Shown piece by piece: positions 17,123 to 24,487 of a stretch of DNA of 64,000 bases. A model generated the notes under the pieces. It did not search any database, was not told where the DNA came from, and worked only from the letters and a program-made list of their open reading frames with translations. The stretch spans positions 1 to 64,000 of the forward strand of contig NZ_JBJJBQ010000008.1 in NCBI RefSeq assembly GCF_045446075.1, written 5' to 3'. Made by a program: the position numbers and the translations under genes. Positions within the stretch are counted from its first letter, which is position 1. The number at the start of each line of letters is the position of its first letter. The DNA comes from Flavisericum labens. Lineage in GTDB: Bacteria > Bacteroidota > Bacteroidia > Flavobacteriales > Flavobacteriaceae.

Positions 17123-17245
17123 AAACAAAACCTTAACTGAAAAGAATGAAATGATTTGATAGTCTATTCCCAACCCTAAACAAATAAATTGCAACATCCA
17201 CCAAAAGAGCGATTTGCAATGGTAAAAAGTTTTTATATTTATACA

Positions 17246-17917
17246 ATGAAACACCTTGTTGTACTAACCGGAGCGGGCATGAGCGCCGAAAGCGGTATAA
17301 AAACCTTTAGGGATGCCGATGGTTTATGGGAAGGCCATGATGTTATGGAAGTGGCCACTCCACAAGGTTTTAAAGCCAATCCAGAACTGGTTTTAGACTT
17401 TTACAACCAAAGACGACGACAGCTATTTGAAGTTGAACCTAACCAAGCACATTTTGATTTGGCCAAGCTTGAAAAGAAATTTAATGTCAGTATCATTACC
17501 CAGAATGTTGATGATTTACACGAGCGTGCCAGAAGCAGAAACGTTACCCACTTACACGGTGAACTTTTAAAGGTACGAAGTACATTTGACCATACGGATA
17601 TACAAGATTGGAAAACCGATTTGGTTTTGGGTGATGTTTGCAAAAGAGGTCACCAATTACGGCCCCACATTGTTTGGTTTGGAGAAGATGTACCTATGAT
17701 TGAAAAAGCAGTAACCATTTGCGAAACTGCCGATGTTTTAATGATTATTGGCACGTCTATGAAAGTATACCCCGCAGCCGGTCTGATACATTATGTGCCT
17801 GAAAACACCCCCACTTATTTTATTGACCCAAAACCCAATATTGAAAGCAATAAAAATTTAACGGTTATAGCTGACACAGCTACTGTTGGGATTAGAAAAG
17901 TTATAGGTTCTTTTTAA
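17246..17917 (+). CDS. NAD-dependent protein deacylase (sirtuin, CobB-like)
   Basis: 223 residues from the ATG at 17246; the frame is open to 17189, but the conserved N-terminus KHLVVLTGAGMSAESGI starts here. NAD+ loop GAGMSAESGIKTFRD, TQNVDD (85-90) and catalytic His104 in THLHGE. Tyr53 and Arg56 (FYNQR) match the Tyr-x-x-Arg pair that marks SIRT5/CobB-type desuccinylases. The zinc site looks incomplete: no CxxC after His104 (KVRSTFDH), and only Cys132 remains where the second pair would be (DVCKRGHQLRP). It removes acyl groups from lysines using NAD+. Ends five bases from the convergent glycosyltransferase stop. Confidence 0.9.
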   Translation: MKHLVVLTGAGMSAESGIKTFRDADGLWEGHDVMEVATPQGFKANPELVLDFYNQRRRQLFEVEPNQAHFDLAKLEKKFNVSIITQNVDDLHERARSRNVTHLHGELLKVRSTFDHTDIQDWKTDLVLGDVCKRGHQLRPHIVWFGEDVPMIEKAVTICETADVLMIIGTSMKVYPAAGLIHYVPENTPTYFIDPKPNIESNKNLTVIADTATVGIRKVIGSF

Positions 17918-17921
17918 AGTT

Positions 17922-19172
17922 TTACTGATTCTTATTTTTCTCTTCAATCCATTTACTCATAAACTTGGTGCTTTGCATGGTATGATGTTGTAGCATTTGC
18001 CCTGTAAAGTTGTTAAGTCGGTGGTTGGTAAGCTGTTGAAATATATTTTTAATTTTTAAAATTAAATTGTTTTGATGCTCTTTTTCACCAAAACGTGCAT
18101 TTACAATTTGAAATCCGTTCTGCTGTTTTTCATTCCACAGCGTTTCGTTTTGGTATAATTCAACTGCTTTTTGAGCAAATTTTTCTGGTTGGTCTGCAAT
18201 AAACCCGTTGGATTCAAGAGTACCATATATGCCTTCTGCTCCAATAGAAGTCGCTACACAGGTAGTTCCATTTTGCATGGCATCAACTAATTTCCCTTTT
18301 AATCCAGCACCAAAGCGAATGGGAGCTAAACATACTTTGGCCGCCTGCATCACCTGGTTTACATCGGCAGCAAAGCCCTTAATTAAAAAACCTTCTTTTT
18401 CATTATTTAATTGACTTACTTTTTGCGATGTGTAGGCTCCATAAACATGCATTTCTGCACCAGAAAGTTGCTTTCTTATCAAAGGCCAAATGGTTTCTTT
18501 TAAATATAAAATCGCATTATAATTAGGTTCGTGCAGAAAATTCCCGATAGTTATAAAATGGTGTCTTTGGTTGAATTTTGGAAAACTTTTGATAGTTTCT
18601 TCTGAAATTTCATCCAACATAAATGGCAGATAAACTAGTAAATCTTGATTCACTTTAAAATTAGTTTTCAATATCTCCATTTCAGCTTCCGAAATAATCA
18701 AGCTTAAATCGCAACGGTAAATACTGGCAATTTCTCGTTTAGCAGCGACGTTAAACAAATAAGATTTATCGAAAGGTTCCCCTTCTTTGTAGGCTTGGTG
18801 GCGACCTTTTCGTAAACAGTGTAAGTCTTCGGTATCTAAAATTTTAAGAGCATTTGGGCATTGCTCTGTAACGCGCCATCCAAATTGCTCTTCGACCATA
18901 AACCTATCGAAAAGCACCACATCAGGATTTAGCTGCTTAACGAAAACATCAAACTCATGATTATTTAATTTTATAGACACTTGCTTGACACCAATGGTTT
19001 CCAATGGAAATGCCCGTTCGGTTTTGGCACAAGCACTAGCAAAAGTTAAAAGATAATTTTGAGCTTTAAAAAAATCGATAAGCTGCATCATTCGGCTACC
19101 TGCTGCCGAACTTTTGGGCTCAGGCCAAACAAAACCGATAATGAGTATATTTTTGCTTTTAGGGTTTTTCAA
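17922..19172 (-). CDS. GT-B fold glycosyltransferase (GT4-like)
   Basis: 416 residues. The N-terminal Rossmann domain starts ILIIGFVWPEPKSSAAGSRMMQL. The C-terminal nucleotide-sugar domain (about residues 205-375) has HHFITIGNFLHEPNYNAI, LIKGFAADVNQVMQAAKVCLAPIRFGAGLKGKLVDAMQNG and VATSIGAEGI, the GT4-type donor loop. Acceptor and sugar are unknown, and no polysaccharide cluster surrounds it. No signal peptide; cytosolic. Confidence 0.85.
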   Translation of the reverse strand: MKNPKSKNILIIGFVWPEPKSSAAGSRMMQLIDFFKAQNYLLTFASACAKTERAFPLETIGVKQVSIKLNNHEFDVFVKQLNPDVVLFDRFMVEEQFGWRVTEQCPNALKILDTEDLHCLRKGRHQAYKEGEPFDKSYLFNVAAKREIASIYRCDLSLIISEAEMEILKTNFKVNQDLLVYLPFMLDEISEETIKSFPKFNQRHHFITIGNFLHEPNYNAILYLKETIWPLIRKQLSGAEMHVYGAYTSQKVSQLNNEKEGFLIKGFAADVNQVMQAAKVCLAPIRFGAGLKGKLVDAMQNGTTCVATSIGAEGIYGTLESNGFIADQPEKFAQKAVELYQNETLWNEKQQNGFQIVNARFGEKEHQNNLILKIKNIFQQLTNHRLNNFTGQMLQHHTMQSTKFMSKWIEEKNKNQ

Positions 19173-19250
19173 ATCTCGAATTAAAAAAAACCAAATTCCG
19201 AAACTATGATAGTAATCGAAATTTGGAATACAAATTACATAGTTATCAAT

Positions 19251-19724
19251 TTATTCTGGCTCAGCAGCTAAACTGTACTTAAACCTTACCATTTTGGCCC
19301 AGTCAGTTACTGCTTTTATCTCGACGTCGCTTAAATTGGCTTCGCTATGCGTCCAAGTATAGGATTTTAATGGCATTTCTTTCTCTTCAATCATTTCAAT
19401 CAATTCATCAAACTTGTGGTCTTTTCGTTTTATGGAATTATCTACCCAATTTGAAACATTAAAATGTTTTTTCCCATCCTTTACATGACTTGCCAACCAA
19501 TAATTTACTGGTGTTATATTATTATACCATGGGTAGTGGGTAATGTCGCTATGGCAATCATAGCAGGTTTCTTCTAAAATCTGTTTTACATCTTCAGGTG
19601 GATTGGTTTCTGCCAAAAATGGTTCAACAGAACTTAAATCACCTTCATTCTTTTCTGGACCAAAAAATTGAGCAATCCCAAATAAAACCAACAGGGCTAA
19701 AAGTATTTTTTTTATAATTTTCAT
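19251..19724 (-). CDS. Haem-binding domain protein (Haem_bd family)
   Basis: 157 residues. N-terminal membrane anchor or signal (IIKKILLALLVLFGIAQFF), then a Haem_bd-type domain with CYDCHSD (Cys54, Cys57, His58), a c-type haem attachment motif, and the family pattern HYPWYNNITPVNYWLASHVKDGK. Probably a periplasmic small cytochrome; electron partner unknown. Monocistronic, divergent from the gene at 19765. Confidence 0.85.
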   Translation of the reverse strand: MKIIKKILLALLVLFGIAQFFGPEKNEGDLSSVEPFLAETNPPEDVKQILEETCYDCHSDITHYPWYNNITPVNYWLASHVKDGKKHFNVSNWVDNSIKRKDHKFDELIEMIEEKEMPLKSYTWTHSEANLSDVEIKAVTDWAKMVRFKYSLAAEPE

Positions 19725-19764
19725 TTTAATATTTTTAATTTTCCATAAAAATAGTAAAATCGGT

Positions 19765-20337
19765 TTGACTACAACTCAACTTTACAACGAATTAAATTAT
19801 GTAAACCGCTCGCGCGAAAAACGACTGTATTATGCCAATCTGATATTAGCTGACCTCAGTTTAATACCTAAACTTCTGGAAGTCCTTTTTATGGTTGATG
19901 ATAAATTATCACCTAAAGCAGCATGGGTTTTCGAATTTATTTGCAACGAAAATATTGAAATAATCATACCACATTTAGAGACTTTTACGGCCCATATGGG
20001 TAAAGTACACCAGGATTCTGCTGTACGGCCCGTGGCTAAAATATGTGAGTTTATCGCTAAAGCTTACACTTCCAATAAAGAGAATAGAATTAAAAACAGC
20101 TTAACGGAAACACACAAAGAGCGCATTATTGAAACGTGTTTTGACTATTTGATAAACAATGAGAAAATAGCCCCAAAAGCCTACTCTATGAACACCTTGT
20201 TTTTACTTGGAAAGGCATACGACTGGGTGCTCCCTGAATTGGCTCTTGTTTTAGAGCGAGATTTCCAAATGCAAAGTTCAGGTTTTAAGGCGAGAGCCAG
20301 GCATATTCTAAAAAAAATAAAGAAAAATAATCGGTAA
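19765..20337 (+). CDS. Helical (HEAT-like) protein of unknown function, upstream of purB
   Basis: 190 residues, all-helical by appearance, with repeated paired helices (LPKLLEVLFMVDDKLSPKAAWVFEFICNE; IIIPHLETFTAHM; ICEFIAKAY) suggesting HEAT-like repeats. It has no catalytic motif and no signal peptide. The only early start in frame is TTG at 19765. It lies 72 bases before purB, which has its own -7 box, so a functional link to purine synthesis is only positional. Confidence 0.75.
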   Translation: MTTTQLYNELNYVNRSREKRLYYANLILADLSLIPKLLEVLFMVDDKLSPKAAWVFEFICNENIEIIIPHLETFTAHMGKVHQDSAVRPVAKICEFIAKAYTSNKENRIKNSLTETHKERIIETCFDYLINNEKIAPKAYSMNTLFLLGKAYDWVLPELALVLERDFQMQSSGFKARARHILKKIKKNNR

Positions 20338-20378
20338 AAACTTAAGGCATGCGGCTTCCTCCTTCCGTCTAAAAAAAC

Positions 20379-20386
20379 TATCTTTG
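20379..20386 (+). promoter_or_regulatory. -7 box of the purB promoter
   Basis: TATCTTTG, 23 bases before the purB ATG. No -33 TTG recognised. Confidence 0.55.
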
Positions 20387-20409
20387 CAGTCTTAAAATTC
20401 AAACCGAAT

Positions 20410-21753
20410 ATGTCATTATCACCACTCAACGCCATCTCTCCAATTGATGGAAGATACAGAAGTAAAGTTAACGAACTAGCACCATATTTTTCTGAAGCTG
20501 CCTTAATCAAATATCGGGTTTTGGTTGAAATTGAGTATTTTATTGCCTTGTGCGAAATTCCATTACCACAGCTTGAATTGGTTGACCATTCTATTTTTGA
20601 AAGCCTAAGGGATATCTATAAAAACTTTACCGAAGAAGATGCCCAATCCATTAAGAAAATTGAAAGCGTAACCAACCACGATGTTAAGGCCGTCGAGTAT
20701 TTTATAAAAGAAAAGTTTGATGCATTAAACCTTTCAGAACACAAAGAGTTTATACATTTCGGGTTGACTTCTCAAGACATCAATAATACCGCGATTCCGT
20801 TAAGTATAAAGGAAGCTATGAACGACGTTTATGTGCCTGAATATTTTTTGGTTTTAAACAGGTTGAAAGAACTTTCAAAGGATTGGGCTGCGATTTCTAT
20901 GTTGGCCAGAACACACGGACAGCCGGCATCTCCAACCCGATTAGGCAAAGAAATTGAAGTTTTTGTAGTGCGTCTTAATGAACAATTTAATTTATTAAAC
21001 GATATACCAAGTGCAGCAAAATTTGGTGGTGCTACGGGTAATTTTAATGCGCACCATGTGGCTTACCCAAACATTGATTGGAAAGCTTTTGGAGCAAAAT
21101 TTGTTCAGGAAAAGTTAGGCTTGCAACATTCGTTCCCGACTACGCAGATTGAGCATTATGATCATATGGCTGCTCTGTACGATACGTTAAAACGCATCAA
21201 TACCATAATTATTGATTTGAATAGAGATATTTGGACGTATGTATCGATGGATTACTTCAAACAAAAAATTAAAAAAGGTGAAGTAGGAAGTTCGGCCATG
21301 CCACACAAGGTAAACCCTATTGATTTTGAAAATTCAGAAGGAAACCTAGGGATTGCCAATGCTGTATTTGAGCATCTTTCGGCTAAATTGCCCATTTCAA
21401 GATTACAACGTGATTTAACAGACAGTACGGTTTTAAGAAATGTTGGCGTTCCTTTTGGTCACACCATTATTGGATTTAAGTCGACACTAAAAGGATTAAA
21501 TAAATTATTGCTTAACGAAACTAAGTTTGCTGAAGATTTAGAAAATAACTGGGCTGTAGTTGCTGAAGCTATTCAAACCATTTTACGAAGAGAGGGTTAC
21601 CCCAACCCATACGAAGCCTTGAAGGGTTTAACCAGAACCAATTCAAAAATTAATCAAGAGTCGATTTCAAATTTTATTGATACCTTAGAGGTTTCCAACA
21701 CAATAAAAGACGAATTAAAATGTATTTCACCTAGTAACTACACTGGGATATAA
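20410..21753 (+). CDS. purB: Adenylosuccinate lyase
   Basis: Acts twice in purine synthesis: SAICAR to AICAR and adenylosuccinate to AMP, each releasing fumarate. Fumarase/aspartase-superfamily signature GSSAMPHKVNPIDFEN (about residue 295), LTSQDINNTA and RTHGQPASPTRLG. 447 residues, the longer PurB class similar to E. coli. The N-terminus LSPLNAISPIDGRY confirms the start. A small membrane-protein gene begins four bases after the stop. Confidence 0.97.
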   Translation: MSLSPLNAISPIDGRYRSKVNELAPYFSEAALIKYRVLVEIEYFIALCEIPLPQLELVDHSIFESLRDIYKNFTEEDAQSIKKIESVTNHDVKAVEYFIKEKFDALNLSEHKEFIHFGLTSQDINNTAIPLSIKEAMNDVYVPEYFLVLNRLKELSKDWAAISMLARTHGQPASPTRLGKEIEVFVVRLNEQFNLLNDIPSAAKFGGATGNFNAHHVAYPNIDWKAFGAKFVQEKLGLQHSFPTTQIEHYDHMAALYDTLKRINTIIIDLNRDIWTYVSMDYFKQKIKKGEVGSSAMPHKVNPIDFENSEGNLGIANAVFEHLSAKLPISRLQRDLTDSTVLRNVGVPFGHTIIGFKSTLKGLNKLLLNETKFAEDLENNWAVVAEAIQTILRREGYPNPYEALKGLTRTNSKINQESISNFIDTLEVSNTIKDELKCISPSNYTGI

Positions 21754-21757
21754 ATTT

Positions 21758-21970
21758 ATGTTGAGCGACAAACAATCTTTAATATTAAGTGGTATCACGG
21801 GCATAGGCATTTTTGTTTTTGGCATATTTAACCTCTTGGATAATTTTATTGTTTTAACGCTAATGACCATTTCCTTTTTCGCGATCATCATCAACCTTTT
21901 GTATTCAAATACTAAAAAGAAAGAAGGTTCCAAGGAGCAAAAAGACCAAAAAAGATCTATTACTGAATAA
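21758..21970 (+). CDS. Small two-helix membrane protein
   Basis: 70 residues: two hydrophobic segments (about 9-26 and 30-50) and a highly charged Lys/Glu tail (NTKKKEGSKEQKDQKRS). It starts four bases after the purB stop, so it is probably co-transcribed with and coupled to purB. I do not recognise a family. Confidence 0.6.
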   Translation: MLSDKQSLILSGITGIGIFVFGIFNLLDNFIVLTLMTISFFAIIINLLYSNTKKKEGSKEQKDQKRSITE

Positions 21971-22031
21971 AACGGAAAGCTTTAAAAGGCAAACTATAAG
22001 TCATTTAATTTCCTATTGATTTAATACGAAA

Positions 22032-22060
22032 TCAAAAAAAACCCAGCCGTTTAGGCTGGA
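22032..22060 (-). terminator. Terminator after the AcnA-type aconitase
   Basis: Stem CCAGCC / GGCTGG around GTTTA; read on the minus strand it is followed by GGG and a run of eight T. It lies 29 bases beyond the aconitase stop. Confidence 0.75.
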
Positions 22061-22088
22061 TTTAAAAATTTCAATTCCATTTTTCAAT

Positions 22089-24356
22089 TTAAGCATTTTG
22101 CCTTTTAATTAAGTTTAATGCAGAACCCTCTTTGTACCACGCAATTTGGGCACCGTTATAGGTATGGTTCAGTTTAATGGTGTCTTTTGAACCATCATCA
22201 TGAACAACTTCTAAAGTTAACTGCTTGTCTGGAGCAAACTGATCCAAATCTAGAAAATTGAACGTATCGTTTTCCTGTATTAAATCGTAGTCGGATTCGT
22301 TATCAAAGGTTAATCCTAACATACCTTGCTTTTTAAGGTTTGTTTCATGGATTCTTGCAAACGATTTTACAATTACGGCAGCAACACCCAAATGTCTTGG
22401 CTGCATGGCTGCATGCTCACGTGAAGACCCTTCACCGTAGTTATGGTCGCCCACAACAACTGTTTTTATTCCAGCTTTTTTATATTCACGTTGCACATCT
22501 GGCACACCTCCATAATCACCAGTTAATTGGTTTTTTACAAAGTTTGTCTTTTGATTGAATGCATTAACAGCACCAATTAATGTATTATTCGCAATATTAT
22601 CTAAATGACCTCTAAAGCGTAACCATGGCCCGGCCATCGAGATATGGTCAGTAGTACATTTACCAAATGCTTTTATTAACAATTTAGCACCTGTAATAGC
22701 ATCTCCTAATGGCTCAAATGGTGTTAATAATTGTAAACGCTCAGAATCATCTTTTACTTCCACTTGAACATGACTTCCATCTTCTTCTGGCGCTAAGTAT
22801 CCGTTATCTTTAACTTCAAAACCTTTTGGTGGCAATTCCCATCCTGTTGGCTCATCCAACATTACTTCCTGACCATCTTCATTAATCAACTTATCTTTAA
22901 GCGGATTAAAATCCAAACGTCCAGCTATGGCAATAGCCGCTGTTAATTCTGGTGATGCCACAAAGGCATGTGTATTAGGATTACCATCTGCGCGTTTCGC
23001 AAAGTTTCTATTGAATGAATGCACAATACTATTTTTTGGCGCATTTTTGGGATCCTTATATCTTGCCCATTGTCCAATACATGGTCCACATGCATTGGTA
23101 AATATCTTAGCATCTAGTTTTTCAAACACGGCAAGAATACCATCTCGTTCAGCAGTGTAACGTACTTGTTCAGAACCAGGATTTATACCGAATTCTGCCT
23201 TAGTTTTTAAATTCTTATCTAAAGCTTGTTGAGCAATTGAAGACGCTCTCGACAAATCTTCATAGGAGGAGTTGGTACAAGACCCTATTAATCCCCATTC
23301 TACTTTAATAGGCCAATCATTTGCTTTTGCTTTTTCAGACATCGCTGTACCAACTTCCGTTGATAAATCTGGAGTGAATGGTCCGTTTAACAATGGTCCC
23401 AACTCAGAAAGATTAATTTCAATAACCTGATCAAAATATTGTTCTGGATTGGCGTAAACCTCAGCATCAGCTGTTAAATGTTCTTTAACCGCATTTGCCG
23501 CATCGGCAACATCTTCTCTATCGGTAGAACGCAAATAACGCTCCATAGACTCGTCATAACCAAAAGTAGATGTGGTTGCGCCTATTTCGGCACCCATGTT
23601 ACAAATAGTCCCTTTTCCTGTACAAGACATAGAAGTGGCTCCTGGGCCAAAATATTCAACAATAGCCCCAGTTCCACCTTTTACGGTAAGAATTTCGGCT
23701 ACTTTTAAAATCACATCTTTTGGTGCCGTCCATCCAGAAAGTTTTCCGGTTAACTTAACACCAATCAATTTTGGAAACTTAAGTTCCCATGCCATTCCGG
23801 CCATAACATCAACGGCATCAGCTCCTCCAACACCAATAGCTACCATTCCCAATCCACCAGCGTTAACGGTATGTGAATCGGTACCAATCATCATGCCTCC
23901 TGGGAACGCATAATTTTCTAAAACTACTTGATGTATAATCCCTGCGCCGGGTTTCCAAAAACCAATACCGTATTTATTGGATACCGACTCTAGAAAGTTA
24001 AAAACTTCACTACTAATATCATTGGCATGCTTTAAATCGGTTGCAGCGCCTTCCTTTGCCTGAATCAAGTGATCGCAATGCACCGTTGTTGGCACGGCCA
24101 CTTTGTCTTTTCCCGCCTGCATGAACTGTAATAGTGCCATCTGTGCGGTAGCATCTTGGCATGCTATTCTGTCCGGTGCAAAATCCACATAATCCTTGCC
24201 TCTTACATATGCCTGTCTTGTATTACCATCCCATAAATGAGAATATAGAATCTTCTCTGATAGGGTTAATGGTTTCCCTACAATCTCTCGAGCTTTGTTT
24301 ACGCGCTCACCTATAGTGTTGTAAACACCTTTTATCATGTCAATGTCAAATGCCAT
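22089..24356 (-). CDS. Aconitate hydratase (mitochondrial-type)
   Basis: Interconverts citrate and isocitrate in the TCA cycle with a [4Fe-4S] cluster. 755 residues with the eukaryotic mitochondrial layout (four domains, swivel domain last). Cluster cysteines are in WGLIGSCTNSSYEDLSRAS and FTNACGPCIGQW; the substrate Arg region is FNRNFAKRADGNPNTHAF; the swivel domain has GDHNYGEGSSREHAAM. It lies in tandem with an AcnB-type enzyme, each with its own terminator, so the two may be regulated separately. Confidence 0.95.
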   Translation of the reverse strand: MAFDIDMIKGVYNTIGERVNKAREIVGKPLTLSEKILYSHLWDGNTRQAYVRGKDYVDFAPDRIACQDATAQMALLQFMQAGKDKVAVPTTVHCDHLIQAKEGAATDLKHANDISSEVFNFLESVSNKYGIGFWKPGAGIIHQVVLENYAFPGGMMIGTDSHTVNAGGLGMVAIGVGGADAVDVMAGMAWELKFPKLIGVKLTGKLSGWTAPKDVILKVAEILTVKGGTGAIVEYFGPGATSMSCTGKGTICNMGAEIGATTSTFGYDESMERYLRSTDREDVADAANAVKEHLTADAEVYANPEQYFDQVIEINLSELGPLLNGPFTPDLSTEVGTAMSEKAKANDWPIKVEWGLIGSCTNSSYEDLSRASSIAQQALDKNLKTKAEFGINPGSEQVRYTAERDGILAVFEKLDAKIFTNACGPCIGQWARYKDPKNAPKNSIVHSFNRNFAKRADGNPNTHAFVASPELTAAIAIAGRLDFNPLKDKLINEDGQEVMLDEPTGWELPPKGFEVKDNGYLAPEEDGSHVQVEVKDDSERLQLLTPFEPLGDAITGAKLLIKAFGKCTTDHISMAGPWLRFRGHLDNIANNTLIGAVNAFNQKTNFVKNQLTGDYGGVPDVQREYKKAGIKTVVVGDHNYGEGSSREHAAMQPRHLGVAAVIVKSFARIHETNLKKQGMLGLTFDNESDYDLIQENDTFNFLDLDQFAPDKQLTLEVVHDDGSKDTIKLNHTYNGAQIAWYKEGSALNLIKRQNA

Positions 24357-24434
24357 ATGTATTTTTATTTATTTTAAATGTTAAACTTATCAGTTCATCA
24401 CTAAAATACTAAAAATCTAAGTTATAAGAAATAT

Positions 24435-24465
24435 AAAAAGCCCAAATCGTCAGATTTGGGCTTTG
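24435..24465 (-). terminator. Terminator after acnB
   Basis: Perfect 12-base stem AAAGCCCAAATC / GATTTGGGCTTT with loop GTCA; on the minus strand it ends in a T-tract. It lies between the two aconitase genes. Confidence 0.88.
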
Positions 24466-24487
24466 AATAAATAATTAGTGAATATAA

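Noticed and set aside
17189..17245. N-terminal extension of the sirtuin
   Set aside because: No family similarity; the conserved Rossmann strand begins at the ATG at 17246.
22340..23913. Plus-strand ORFs of 70-113 codons within the aconitase genes
   Set aside because: Antisense shadows of strongly conserved coding sequence; no promoters, composition mirrors the sense gene.
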